From Gemmatales bacterium (GTDB taxonomy: Bacteria > Planctomycetota > Planctomycetia > Gemmatales > Gemmataceae), in the NCBI GenBank assembly GCA_026004675.1, contig BPJP01000002.1, positions 434,001 through 498,000 on the forward strand: a stretch of DNA of 64,000 nt. The letters run 5' to 3'. Shown here in pieces: positions 52,038 to 61,824 of the stretch. Every line of letters starts with the position of its first letter. The first letter of the stretch is position 1. The translations under genes were made by a program, and so were the position numbers. Under the pieces are notes generated by a model. That model saw only the letters and a program-made list of their open reading frames with translations. It had not been told where the DNA came from and searched no databases.

Positions 52038-53840
52038 ATGGAACTGCCAAGCCGACCCAAAAACGACCGCTATACTCGTCCTGGAGAATACAAGGAAATC
52101 GAGCGGCGGTTGCAACGCCGCCAACAGAATGCGGAAATAGCAGCTGTTGTCGCTTACGCCTTCGACTTTCGCACCCGTTTAGGGCCGTTCCTCTTCGCGG
52201 ACATGCGACTGTTGACAGCCGGTCCTCGTGCCGTCGCCGCTGCCCTCTACCAGGCGGGTTTCACCAAGACGCGAATCGTTCAAAGGCAATGGAACCGCAA
52301 TTTCCGCCCCAGCAAAGCGCGTCTCGACGGGCAAATCCCTCAATTGCTTCTCGTGTCGAGCATGCAGATTCATAGCGCAAGCGCCTATGAAATGATCGAA
52401 GACGCCTACCAGCTGGGTGAGGAACGACCATTGATTCTCGCTGGCGGCGCCAAGGCGATTTATGAACCGTGGGACTTCTTCAATCTTGGTCCGAAGTCGA
52501 CTTGCCACGCCGATGTCGTCGTCACCGGCGAGGAATTCATACTTTTGCAGCTGCTGGATCGTATCACCGAATACCGAGGACGAAACGAACATCCTCGCAA
52601 GACGTTCCACCGCTTACGCTTGTCAGGGCTGCTCGACGACATCCCCGGCCTGGTGTTCGCCGAGGGAGAGACCGACCAGCCCGTTTCGCGGCTGATTAAT
52701 ACGGGAACGCAGCGTCTCGTCCAGGATTTGGACGAGTTGCCGCACCCGCAAGTCGGACTTGCGCTGCTCGAACCGCCCCATCGTCGGTCCGGGTTGTCAA
52801 GGCACGCGATCGATCCAGGAAAACTGCACCGCTATGCTGGGATGATCAGCGTCGTGACAACGCACGGCTGCAAGTTCCACTGCCCCTACTGCCCCATTCC
52901 CGCGTACAACCAGTTCACGTTCCGATACAAGAGTCCGGAGCGGCTGCGCGATGAATTCAAAGCGATGGCCGAGACCACCGGCATCCACGCCTTTTTCGGA
53001 ACGGATGATAATTTCTTCAATCATCGCGATACTGTCGAAGACATCTTTTCCAGCCTCCGCAAAGGAAAGGTGAACGGCAAACCGTTCCGCGACGCCATCT
53101 TTTTCGGTACCGAAGCAACCGAATTCGACGTGTATAAAAACATGGACCTGTTGCCTTTGTGCCGGGACGGAGGCTTGCGGGCCATCTGGTTCGGCATCGA
53201 AGACATGACTGCCGAACTGGTCAAAAAGGGACAAAGCCCGGAAAAAACCAAGACCTTGTTCCAAGTGCTCAACCGCCACGGCATCTGCCCCATGTCCATG
53301 ATGATGCACCACGACGGCCAGCCCCTCGTCAGTCGAGGCAACCTCTACGGCTTGTTGAATCAGGTCAACTTTCTGCGCAAGTCCGGCTCGGTCAGCGTGC
53401 AAGTCACCATCCTGACTCCCTCCGTTGGCAGCAAGGGCTACGAACAGCCCTACGAAACCGGAATGGTGATTGAAAAAGCCGGGAACCAACGCGTCGAAGA
53501 CTATCAATACGACGGCAATCACTGCATCGCCACTCACGACGCTCGTCCCTGGCGCAAGCAGCTCAACGTGTATCTCGCCTATGCTCACTTTTACAACCCG
53601 ATCAATTTCGTCCGCGCGGTCGTCAACTGGAAAGACCCGGTGTGGAGTTACCGCGTGATGTACCAGGCGTACGGCATGGTCGGGCTGGTGAAATCGTTCG
53701 CCCGCGGTTGGGGTTGGCTTAAAAACCTCTATAAGGGGCCGATCGAAAAAGTCAAAGAGTTGCCAAAACGCAAACTCGAACTCGCCTCTCCACCAGCACG
53801 GGACGAAAACAAACCGGCCGTCCAATACCAGAGCGCTTGA
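52038..53840 (+). CDS. B12-binding-type radical SAM protein
   Basis: A 600-residue radical SAM enzyme. The cluster motif CxxxCxxC is at 278-285 (GCKFHCPYCPIP). The N-terminal region (40-170) resembles a cobalamin-binding Rossmann domain, with LLLVSSMQIHSASAYEMIED and PLILAGGAKAIYEPWDFFN, but the canonical DxHxxG is not seen. SAM contacts may include FFGTDDNFF and the AIWFGIEDM strand. The C-terminal 100 residues are basic and membrane-proximal in look. The class includes methyltransferases and ring-forming enzymes; activity is unknown. GAGAGG precedes the ATG. A strong terminator hairpin follows it. Confidence 0.85.
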   Translation: MELPSRPKNDRYTRPGEYKEIERRLQRRQQNAEIAAVVAYAFDFRTRLGPFLFADMRLLTAGPRAVAAALYQAGFTKTRIVQRQWNRNFRPSKARLDGQIPQLLLVSSMQIHSASAYEMIEDAYQLGEERPLILAGGAKAIYEPWDFFNLGPKSTCHADVVVTGEEFILLQLLDRITEYRGRNEHPRKTFHRLRLSGLLDDIPGLVFAEGETDQPVSRLINTGTQRLVQDLDELPHPQVGLALLEPPHRRSGLSRHAIDPGKLHRYAGMISVVTTHGCKFHCPYCPIPAYNQFTFRYKSPERLRDEFKAMAETTGIHAFFGTDDNFFNHRDTVEDIFSSLRKGKVNGKPFRDAIFFGTEATEFDVYKNMDLLPLCRDGGLRAIWFGIEDMTAELVKKGQSPEKTKTLFQVLNRHGICPMSMMMHHDGQPLVSRGNLYGLLNQVNFLRKSGSVSVQVTILTPSVGSKGYEQPYETGMVIEKAGNQRVEDYQYDGNHCIATHDARPWRKQLNVYLAYAHFYNPINFVRAVVNWKDPVWSYRVMYQAYGMVGLVKSFARGWGWLKNLYKGPIEKVKELPKRKLELASPPARDENKPAVQYQSA

Positions 53841-53865
53841 ACGGCCAGACAGTCGACCACCAAAC

Positions 53866-53907
53866 AATAATCGCCGCGAGAGGACGCCTCCTCCCGCGGC
53901 GATTATT
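53866..53907. terminator. Bidirectional-type rho-independent terminator
   Basis: AATAATCGCCGCG (53866-53878) pairs perfectly with CGCGGCGATTATT (53895-53907) around a loop that itself contains GAGG/CCTC. The A/T-rich ends on both sides let it act for the radical SAM gene and for the convergent lipoprotein gene. Confidence 0.85.
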
Positions 53908-53959
53908 TCTTCGCTCTGCAAACAAGACATTCGCCGATTTGCCTTGCGATGGCAGCCCG

Positions 53960-55087
53960 TCACGGCTTGGGCAAAGCACCTACCGTCACAATCTGTACAG
54001 AGGGAGGCGTCAGGTCGAGACAAACCGGCTGCTGGGCGATCGCGATTCCCTTGTTCCCCACCTGGTCGACGGCTTCCGCACGGATATAGACCTGGCTTGG
54101 AGTGTTGGCCGGCAACCTCCACACGAAATGACCGCTGTTGGCGATTTGTTGCGTGATGGGAATCCAAGGACCGCTCGGAGTTGTCGCGTAAGAAAGGGTG
54201 ATCGGCTCTTCTGCCAGATTCTCATCGGACGCTCGCCAGCGCACCGTTAGCTGCAAGATATCGTTTTTCAGCCCGAGCTGCAGGTCGGTCAATTCGACCT
54301 GAGGCGGCTGGCGATCGACTTTCACCCACACCAAAGGCTCGTCGCCCATCATCGGAGGCTTCTTGGTCAAGCCGATGCCGTTGCGGGCCAAGAGCGTGAA
54401 CCCATATAGCCCATCTTCAGAAACATCAATGATGAAAGGCGGTTTCGGTTCCGTAACCATCGGATGCTGAATCCATTTTCGCCCATCGCGTGTGTACCAC
54501 AGTTCGACTCCCGACACGCCGCTCGGTCCCACGTTTTCGATCTTGTAATCGAGACTTATGCGATGGCTGTTTACCAGCTTCACGGGCGGACCTGGCGGAA
54601 GCTGGCTTTCCTGCATCCCTTCCGCTACCACATGAGGCAACCTCATCGTTATCGGTCCTTTTCGGGAAGGAGTGGTCGACACCTGCCGGATTTGCGGTCC
54701 TTCCACGGATGGTTCCCCTTGCTGCTCGGGAACGACCATCTCGGCGTTCGAGAGATTGGCATCGCCAACGATCGGCATGTCGGACATGTGAGGCAGTTGT
54801 TTCACTGGCGAAGCCGTCAACGTCGATCGGTCAACGACAGCAATGCCGCCGTCTTCACCGGTATCGACGACCATCACTTGGTTCGCATTGGCCGCTTGAC
54901 AGACTGCGCAATGAGGGCAATTCTGGCAAGCCTGATGCATACAGGTCTGGCATGCCTGGTTGTGGCACCAGCGCCTGGCGAGCGGTCGGGAATGCATGCT
55001 AGCATTGTCGCGCCAGCGCGCCGCCCCGGAGCCGGCGCAACCCGCTCCGATCAGGATCAAAAGCAGCGAACCCGCTACACGCCTCAT
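53960..55087 (-). CDS. Cysteine-rich lipoprotein with Ig-like beta domains, unknown function
   Basis: A 375-residue protein. The N-terminal SLLLILIGAGC (lipid-attachment Cys at 17) suggests a lipoprotein. Residues 41-63 are cysteine-rich, with seven cysteines at 41, 46, 49, 54, 57, 60 and 63 arranged as repeated CxxC-type pairs (CQTC, CQNCPHC) but without a CxxCH haem site. The rest (about 170-375) is beta-rich with two Ig/fibronectin-like stretches, marked by ISLDYKIENVGPSGVSGVEL and LQLTVRWRASDENLAEEPIT. I recognise no enzyme. GGGG precedes the ATG. It is convergent with the radical SAM gene across a terminator. Confidence 0.7.
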   Translation of the reverse strand: MRRVAGSLLLILIGAGCAGSGAARWRDNASMHSRPLARRWCHNQACQTCMHQACQNCPHCAVCQAANANQVMVVDTGEDGGIAVVDRSTLTASPVKQLPHMSDMPIVGDANLSNAEMVVPEQQGEPSVEGPQIRQVSTTPSRKGPITMRLPHVVAEGMQESQLPPGPPVKLVNSHRISLDYKIENVGPSGVSGVELWYTRDGRKWIQHPMVTEPKPPFIIDVSEDGLYGFTLLARNGIGLTKKPPMMGDEPLVWVKVDRQPPQVELTDLQLGLKNDILQLTVRWRASDENLAEEPITLSYATTPSGPWIPITQQIANSGHFVWRLPANTPSQVYIRAEAVDQVGNKGIAIAQQPVCLDLTPPSVQIVTVGALPKP

Positions 55088-55290
55088 CTTATCCCCCCTC
55101 GCATTTGGTTTCTTCTGGCGTGAAGTTCCATCTCTGTTTTTCCGTTAGTCTGTTTATCGACCACGTCGCAACCGGTACTTTAAGCAAAACCGGAAAAGCC
55201 TGCCTGATCCGCAAACTTTCCCTTGTCGTCGGAGTGGGCTACCATAAGAGAATGCCAGGCCAATGGGGATTTCTATCACGGGTGGCACGA

Positions 55291-55890
55291 ATGAGTGATC
55301 CTGAAACCGTAAACAGGCCCGAGACCAGCCAGGCTGTCCCGAAGGAACCCGCGCTTTGGTCGTCGTCGATCTATCGACTGTGCGAAGAAATCATCTCTCT
55401 GCGAGAGACCAACAATCGTCAGCACAAGCTATTCGAGCAGAGCCAGCTCAAGATGCGGGAAACACTGCAACAGAGCTTCAACTCGTTTGCTGCCGACACG
55501 CAAAAGGCCTACCAACAATTGCGTCAGGAAATTCATGGCGACCTGCGCATCAGTTTGGCGTTGCTGAACGAACTCTTGCAGATCGGAATCGACATGGAAA
55601 CGGTGGTCTCTTCGCGTCCACAGTCTGGCGACCCGGATGAATACTGTCGTTGGGCCGATTCGGTCGAAGTTCAGTTCCGAAAAATCCAAGCGGCTTTGGC
55701 GCGGCACGGCATCCATCCATACGACGCCGTCATCGGCGCGGCATACGACCCGCGATTGCACGAGCGCGTGGGGAGCAAAGTCGTCGAAGGGATGGGTCCG
55801 CTGCGCGTTGCCGAACAGCGCGAACGGGGCTACGCCAGCCAGCAACCGGGATTCGTCTTGCGCCGCCCGAAAGTCATCGTGTCGGAATGA
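55291..55890 (+). CDS. GrpE-like nucleotide exchange factor
   Basis: A 199-residue protein resembling GrpE. The N-terminal half is a long charged helix or coiled coil (RETNNRQHKLFEQSQLKMRE and on), and the C-terminal beta domain follows the family pattern HGIHPYDAVIGAAYDPRLHE, then RGYASQQPGFVLRRPKVIV. GrpE releases ADP from DnaK. No dnaK or dnaJ gene is nearby, and the coiled coil lacks some typical residues, so this may be a divergent GrpE working with another Hsp70. The open frame reaches 55105, but MSDPETVNRPE at 55291 gives a sensible start. Confidence 0.72.
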   Translation: MSDPETVNRPETSQAVPKEPALWSSSIYRLCEEIISLRETNNRQHKLFEQSQLKMRETLQQSFNSFAADTQKAYQQLRQEIHGDLRISLALLNELLQIGIDMETVVSSRPQSGDPDEYCRWADSVEVQFRKIQAALARHGIHPYDAVIGAAYDPRLHERVGSKVVEGMGPLRVAEQRERGYASQQPGFVLRRPKVIVSE

Positions 55891-55912
55891 AAAAAAGCCA
55901 TTGCGCGTCGCC

Positions 55913-56776
55913 CTAGCGGGACGACTTCACCAGCCGACGCAACACCCTCAAGTTGACGCTGTCCATGTCTTTCTTGCGGCCATCTTCTTTGGGGGTTTCC
56001 AGGATCATGGGGTGGCGGCGAAAACGCCGGTCGTTGACCAGCAAACGAAACGGTTCTAGTCCCAGGTACCCCTTGCCTATATGGGCATGCCGATCGACCC
56101 GGCTAGCGAACGGCCTGGCGCTGTCGTTCAGGTGAAAGGCACACAACCTGTGCAAGCCGATTACCTGGTCGAATGTGCGCATGGTGGCCCGATATTCTTT
56201 TTCCGGAGCCAAGGGGTAACCGGCGGCAAAGACATGACACGTATCCAGGCACACTCCGAGGCGATCGGATTCGGCCGTCCCCTCCAGGATTCGAGCCAGG
56301 TGTTCAAAACGATAGCCCAGGCTGCTTCCCTGACCTGCTGTCGTTTCCAGAAGAATCCGCACGCGAAAGCCGGGACATCGCCGATGCGTCTCGTCGATCG
56401 CCCGAATGATCCTTTCCAGGCCGTGCTCTTCGCTGTCATCGACGCACGATCCCGGATGCATCACGAGATAATCAAGCCCCAGTTTTTCCGCCCGCTGCAC
56501 TTCGACAACGAAGGCTTCGATCGACTTGCGATACAAGGCCGGATCGGGCGAGGCGAGGTTGATGAGGTAGCAGTCATGGGCGGTAGGACGTTTGAGTTTG
56601 CCATCACGGACAGCCTGACGAAACAAGCGCGCCTCTTCGTCACTGATGTCCTTCGCTTTCCATTGGTTGTTGTTTTTGGTGAAACATTGAAACGTCTCCA
56701 TGCCGGCTTTCGCAGCTGCTTCAGCAGCTTTGTAATAACCACCGGCGATCGACATGTGCGCTCCAAACAATGGCAT
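55913..56776 (-). CDS. nfo: Deoxyribonuclease IV (endonuclease IV, AP endonuclease)
   Basis: An AP endonuclease of base-excision repair, cleaving 5' of abasic sites with three zinc ions. The family opening is MPLFGAHMSIAGGYYKAAEA, and metal ligands appear in MHPGSC, ILLETTAGQGSSLG, GVCLDTCHVFAAG, CAFHLNDS, DRHAHIGKGYLG and MILETPKE, an almost complete set in order. The 287-residue length is normal. GAGGAAAAG precedes the ATG at 56776, discarding an open extension to 56959 that overlaps the divergent gene. It is oriented convergently with the GrpE-like gene, whose stop lies 22 bases away. Confidence 0.94.
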   Translation of the reverse strand: MPLFGAHMSIAGGYYKAAEAAAKAGMETFQCFTKNNNQWKAKDISDEEARLFRQAVRDGKLKRPTAHDCYLINLASPDPALYRKSIEAFVVEVQRAEKLGLDYLVMHPGSCVDDSEEHGLERIIRAIDETHRRCPGFRVRILLETTAGQGSSLGYRFEHLARILEGTAESDRLGVCLDTCHVFAAGYPLAPEKEYRATMRTFDQVIGLHRLCAFHLNDSARPFASRVDRHAHIGKGYLGLEPFRLLVNDRRFRRHPMILETPKEDGRKKDMDSVNLRVLRRLVKSSR

Positions 56777-57008
56777 CTTTTCCTCGCCAGCACCCGTCTC
56801 CTTCAGCACCGATCCAAACCTTGGCCTATTGTACCCGACAAGAACCGCATGCCGAGACTCGCCTGTTTGGCAAGAGCGACGAGTTGGGTTGAAGCTTGTA
56901 AGCCGTCTTATTGTATGAGGCACCTCGTCTTGCCTCACCAGCCAATCGGCGCAGGGCATGTTGCCAATTGGTTCTGGGTTCTAGGCTTTTGCGGGAAATG
57001 AATTCCGC

Positions 57009-57038
57009 TTGTCAAAAATATGCGTTCTGTGAGAGAAT
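57009..57038 (+). promoter_or_regulatory. Possible promoter for the giant propeller gene
   Basis: TTGTCA (57009-57014) and GAGAAT (57033-57038) are 18 bases apart in the 326-base divergent gap between nfo and the large propeller gene. No other structure is evident in that gap. Confidence 0.3.
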
Positions 57039-57102
57039 CCATTGCTTGTGTACTGAGAGCGGAGTGGTGCAAACAACGCGGCCCTGGAGGGGAACCACAC
57101 CC

Positions 57103-60100
57103 ATGTCCAGTCGAGATCGTTTCCTGGTTGTAGCGCTGGTGCTGGCCATTGCCGGCTACTTCAGTCTTCGGCAACCGGTTGGTGTTCTGGCCCAAAAAGC
57201 TCCCACTTCCGAACCTCAAGAGCCGACGGTGGAGGAAGATCGCGAGTTCACCGATGCCATCACCTTGCCTCCCAGCCGCAAAGCCCAACTCATGCTCGAA
57301 GCGGCCCAGGACCTGATCCAGGAGAAAAACTGGACCGACGCGATCTATGTGTTGCAGCAACTGCTGGAAATCAAAGAGGACGCCTTTATCCGAACCAAAA
57401 GGAACAGCACCGAACGGATAAGTGTTCGCATACACGCCAATCGTCTGATGGGATCGCTGCCGAAGGAAGCCAAGGAGGTCTACGAGACACTGCATGGCGA
57501 GCGGGCCAGGCAGATGCTGACTCAAGCGAAGGAGAACGGCGATATCAATTTGTTGGCGCTAGTGGAACAGCGTTTCCGTTATACGTCGTCCGGTTCGGAG
57601 GCCGCCAAACTGCTGGCCACCTATTATCTTGACCGAGGCCAGCCAGTGCGGGCTGCGTTGCAATTCGAACGTTTGCTGCAGCGCCAGGATGTGGAGATCG
57701 AGCCGCTGACATTACTTAAAGCCAGCATCGCTTTTCGCTGGGTCGGAAAAGAGGATTTGGCGCGGACGACGTGGGAGCGCCTGGCCCGTGTCAGCCCGAA
57801 TGGCCTGAAGCTGTCGGGGCGCAACCTGTCGCTTGCCGACCTGGAAAAAGCGGTGGCGGCGTTGCCCAAAGGAGTGGAAACCTTTTCCACTCGCGGTATC
57901 AGCCTGTTCCGAGGCAACTCCCACCGAAACGCGATCGGAGACGGCGATATCCCCTACCTGGACGAAATCGCCTGGAAGCAGCCGATGTTGCCGCCCTACA
58001 ATAGTGAAGTCAACAAACACATTTCGCTCGCGATTGCCAAACAAGAACAGAAACAATTGCCGGTTCTGCCGGCGTTTTTTCCCGTCGTCGCGGAGAACGT
58101 CGACTTTCCAGGCGACGACGATCCTGAACCGACTTCGTTGCTCATCTATCGCAACCATAGCGGCATCCAGGCGCTCAACATGAAGGACGGGAAGCTTGCC
58201 TGGGAGCAGGTTTCTGATCTGAGTTTGGACAGGCTGAGCCGGTCGGGACGATCGACCGAGCGCATGCCACTGACGCAGTGGTTGCCGAACTTCGTCAACA
58301 ATCAAAGTCACAATGTCCTGATTGAGAACTCGCTGTTAGGCACGCTGAGCAGCGACGATCGCATGGTCTATGCCATTGACGATCTGGCGATTCCTCCCCA
58401 TCCGGTTTGGCTGCGCAGCCACGCCAATTGGCGTAACAAGCCGCAAAAAGAGATTTACGGCAAATTGACGGATGCGATTCACCACAATCGGCTACAAGCC
58501 ATCGAGATTCGGACCGGCAAAGCGAAGTGGGAACTGGGAGGAATGGACGAACGCGCCGGCGAGTTTGCCGAAAGCTTTTTCCTTGGCCCGCCTTTGCCCC
58601 TGGCGGGCAAACTTTACATTCTGAATGAAAAACGCAATGGTGAATTGCGGCTGATTTGCCTGCAACCGCCGACGAAAGAATTCGGCGAGCCAAAGGTGGA
58701 ATGGATGCAAACGCTGGCCCATATGCGCGAGCCTCTGCTGGAGTCCCCGGCACGCCGACTCCATGCTGTTCACCTCGCTTACCGCGATGGCATCCTGGTT
58801 TGCCCGACGAACGCGGGAGCCGTTCTCGGCGTGGACTTGTTGACGCATAGCCTGGTGTGGGCTCATTCCTATCGCGAGCGTGCTGCCGCCGCTGGCGACG
58901 AAACCGACCAGCTGAAGAGGCTCCGGATTCAGTACGCTGTCAATACGTATCCGGTTTCCTGGAAGAATTGCGCTCCCGTTATCCAAGGAGACAAGGTTTT
59001 CGTCACGGCACCGGATGCCGAGTCCCTCCATTGCCTCAATCTGCACGATGGCCGGCTTTTGTGGAAAGCCAATCGCGGCGACGATCTTTATTTGGCTGGT
59101 GTGTTCGACGACAAAGTCGTGCTTGTCGGACGCCACGTTTGTCGTGCTTTGGATGCAAACAACGGCAAACTGGTCTGGTCCGTCGAAACGGGCTTGCCTT
59201 CCGGTCAGGGCGTCGCCACAGGGGGATTGTATTTTCTTCCGCTCAAATCTTCGCCGCGCTCGAACCAAACCGAAGTCTGCGCGATCGACCTGGCGTCGGG
59301 TCATATCGTGGCCCGAGCGCGGCGTCGGAGCGGTGACGGCATCACTCCGGGTAATCTGTTGTTCCATAACGGCGTACTGGTTTCGCAATCGCTCGCGGAA
59401 GTCGCCGCTTTCCCCCAATTGGGGCACAAACTCGCCCAGCTCGATCGGCGTCTCCAACAAAATCCCAAGGATATCGCCACGCTTTCACTACGTGCGGAAC
59501 TGCGCGTCGATCAAGGAGATCTTCGTGGCGCTGTCGAAGACCTTCACGCAGTGCTGGCGGTGAAACCGCCTGCGGAGGTCGTCGCCGATGTCCGTCGCAA
59601 ATTGTTCGACACGTTGACCGAGCTGCTGAGGCGGGACTTCGACTCCGGACAAGCGTTCTTGCGAGAATATGAGGAGTTGTGTCGTGTGGAAGTGCCGGCG
59701 GATGCGCCGCCATCGGAACGGCAGCGTGCCAACCAGGAACAACAACGCCGACAATCGAGGTTCTACTCGCTTCTGGCGAAAGGCAGAGAAAAACAGGGGC
59801 GGCTGGTCGAGGCGTTGAATGCCTATCTCGAATTCGCCCGATTCGCGGCAAACATGGACTTGATTACCATGCTGGACGATCCAGCCGTCAAAGTTCGTCC
59901 AGATATCTGGGCAAAAGGCCGGATCGACCGGATGCTGAAGCGGGCAAATGCTGCCCAGCGAGCTGCACTCGAAAAAGAGATCGACAAGCATTGGCGTAGT
60001 GTGGCAGAGACCAGCGACGTTGAAAAACTGAGGAGTTTTGTCGCGTTGTTCGGCGGCACCAGCGGCCGGCTGGCGGGCGTGGGATCCGCGGCGCGGATGC

Positions 60101-61800
60101 GGCTGGCACAAGTCTTGATCGACCTGGGCAAGGAATTGGATGCCGAGCTGCAACTTCTGCATTTGACCCAACAAGACGATGACCGAACCGCTGCCCGCGC
60201 CTTGGAAATGCTGGCCGAATTGAACACCCGACGCGGTCTACTCGAAGACGCAGCTTTCTACTATCGCCAGATCGCCGAACGTTTCCCCACCGTTCCGCTT
60301 CGCCCGGGGGTTACCGGCGCCGACTTGATCAATGAACTGGCTACCGACAAACGCTTCCTTCCCTATCTCGATATGCAAGCCAATGACTGGGAAAATCGCC
60401 GTGTAAAAGTCCGGAACTCGACGGGCAATTTCCGATATCGAAACGTCTTCGCGTTTCGCATCCTCGGCGAATGCGTCCCCTCCGTGCGCCGCTATCAAAT
60501 CATGCTCGACCTTGGCAACTATCGACTCGATTTTCGCAATCCGCAATCAGACCAGGACAACTGGACTCATTCCATCCCGCGGATCGCTTTCAGCTACAGC
60601 ACCGGCACGCCCATGTCCGCAATTTTCCCTTGCTACTGTTTAGGCCATACGTGCGTGCTCCAAGTCGGGCATATGCTGTATGCCTTCGATTTGGCCAGTC
60701 AGCGACTGCTTTGGCAGAGGCAAACCACCGCCTCCAACCCTACTCGACTCTTGTTCGATAACTTTGGCCGCATGCGGGCACAATTCGCAGACGGGCATTA
60801 TGAATTTTGGACTCATGCTGGCCTCTTTCAAGCGGGTCTCTTGTCGTTTCAGGCTCAAAACAAACTCCTGGCCGTCGATCCCTATACCGGCCAATTGTTG
60901 TGGGAACGCAATGGTGTCCCTGCGTTGGCTCACCTGTTCGGCGATGCTGACCTTCTCTTCTATGCCAGCTTGAGTGCCGACGGGGGTATCGGCAGCGTCC
61001 GCGCCGTCCGCGCTGAAGATGGCATCGCCGTTGACCTTCCGGATTCCTCCCACTTGCTGACTGGCAACTACCGCATTCTCGGCAACCAGATTCTCGTCGA
61101 AGAAACCGATCGTGACAGCGGCAAGCGACGCGTTCGTCTCTACGACCTGCGCCTCAGTGACGATGTCTGGAGCCGGGAACTTCCTCCTGCCGTCAAAATC
61201 ATGAACGCCGACGATCCCTATCTCCTGGGACTGGCTAATCCCAGCGACGGACATATCGAAGTGATCGATTTGCGGAAGCAAACGTCTCTTTTGGACACCA
61301 CGATCGATACAGTACATTTGAAACAGACGATCGATATCCACCTGCTCGAAGACAATGAACAGTTCTACATCGCCACCAACAACCCTGTGAATAATGCCAA
61401 AATCAATGGCCGAATCTATCCCGGTTTGCGGCTGGGGCACGCCATTCCAGTCAACGGCATGATCTTCGCTTTCGACAAGAAAACAGGCAAACCACGTTGG
61501 TGGAACGAAGTCGAACATGACATGTTGTTGCTCCATTCGTTCCGGGACATGCCGGTGCTGTTGCTGTCAGCTCGGTATTCCAGATGGCGGATCGTCGGCC
61601 GCTCTCTCGAGACGGTTACCACCGCCCGGGCCTTCGACAAAGTAACCGGCAAGCTTGTCCTGAATGACAGGTTGGCGTCGGCAACCCAGTTTACCGAGCT
61701 GAACGTCAACCCGGCTACGGGGTACACCCGCCTGGTATCTCCGGTGGCCCAATACGAGTTTTTCGTTGAAAACATGCAAACGGAAAAGGTATCGCCCTGA
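57103..61800 (+). CDS. Giant exported TPR and PQQ-propeller protein
   Basis: A 1565-residue protein. Residues 1-30 carry a signal or membrane anchor (FLVVALVLAIAGYFSLRQPV). Residues 60-200 are helical repeats of TPR type (MLEAAQDLIQEKNWTDAIYV). Two PQQ-like propeller regions follow: about 320-770, with NMKDGKLAWEQV, LHDGRLLWKANRG and DANNGKLVWSVETG, and about 1180-1560, with AFDLASQRLLWQRQT, VDPYTGQLLWERNG and AFDKKTGKPRWWNE. Between them (about 790-1090) lies another long helical repeat region. No catalytic residues are evident; it may be a surface or periplasmic scaffold. GGAGGGGA precedes the ATG at 57103. The prenyltransferase-repeat gene follows 24 bases later. Confidence 0.8.
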   Translation: MSSRDRFLVVALVLAIAGYFSLRQPVGVLAQKAPTSEPQEPTVEEDREFTDAITLPPSRKAQLMLEAAQDLIQEKNWTDAIYVLQQLLEIKEDAFIRTKRNSTERISVRIHANRLMGSLPKEAKEVYETLHGERARQMLTQAKENGDINLLALVEQRFRYTSSGSEAAKLLATYYLDRGQPVRAALQFERLLQRQDVEIEPLTLLKASIAFRWVGKEDLARTTWERLARVSPNGLKLSGRNLSLADLEKAVAALPKGVETFSTRGISLFRGNSHRNAIGDGDIPYLDEIAWKQPMLPPYNSEVNKHISLAIAKQEQKQLPVLPAFFPVVAENVDFPGDDDPEPTSLLIYRNHSGIQALNMKDGKLAWEQVSDLSLDRLSRSGRSTERMPLTQWLPNFVNNQSHNVLIENSLLGTLSSDDRMVYAIDDLAIPPHPVWLRSHANWRNKPQKEIYGKLTDAIHHNRLQAIEIRTGKAKWELGGMDERAGEFAESFFLGPPLPLAGKLYILNEKRNGELRLICLQPPTKEFGEPKVEWMQTLAHMREPLLESPARRLHAVHLAYRDGILVCPTNAGAVLGVDLLTHSLVWAHSYRERAAAAGDETDQLKRLRIQYAVNTYPVSWKNCAPVIQGDKVFVTAPDAESLHCLNLHDGRLLWKANRGDDLYLAGVFDDKVVLVGRHVCRALDANNGKLVWSVETGLPSGQGVATGGLYFLPLKSSPRSNQTEVCAIDLASGHIVARARRRSGDGITPGNLLFHNGVLVSQSLAEVAAFPQLGHKLAQLDRRLQQNPKDIATLSLRAELRVDQGDLRGAVEDLHAVLAVKPPAEVVADVRRKLFDTLTELLRRDFDSGQAFLREYEELCRVEVPADAPPSERQRANQEQQRRQSRFYSLLAKGREKQGRLVEALNAYLEFARFAANMDLITMLDDPAVKVRPDIWAKGRIDRMLKRANAAQRAALEKEIDKHWRSVAETSDVEKLRSFVALFGGTSGRLAGVGSAARMRLAQVLIDLGKELDAELQLLHLTQQDDDRTAARALEMLAELNTRRGLLEDAAFYYRQIAERFPTVPLRPGVTGADLINELATDKRFLPYLDMQANDWENRRVKVRNSTGNFRYRNVFAFRILGECVPSVRRYQIMLDLGNYRLDFRNPQSDQDNWTHSIPRIAFSYSTGTPMSAIFPCYCLGHTCVLQVGHMLYAFDLASQRLLWQRQTTASNPTRLLFDNFGRMRAQFADGHYEFWTHAGLFQAGLLSFQAQNKLLAVDPYTGQLLWERNGVPALAHLFGDADLLFYASLSADGGIGSVRAVRAEDGIAVDLPDSSHLLTGNYRILGNQILVEETDRDSGKRRVRLYDLRLSDDVWSRELPPAVKIMNADDPYLLGLANPSDGHIEVIDLRKQTSLLDTTIDTVHLKQTIDIHLLEDNEQFYIATNNPVNNAKINGRIYPGLRLGHAIPVNGMIFAFDKKTGKPRWWNEVEHDMLLLHSFRDMPVLLLSARYSRWRIVGRSLETVTTARAFDKVTGKLVLNDRLASATQFTELNVNPATGYTRLVSPVAQYEFFVENMQTEKVSP

Positions 61801-61824
61801 TACCTGGAATAACGAGGTCCTCCC

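Noticed and set aside
52797..54167. 456-codon minus-strand frame overlapping the radical SAM gene
   Set aside because: It is antisense to a well-supported gene with the CxxxCxxC motif, spans the terminator hairpin and shows no domain.
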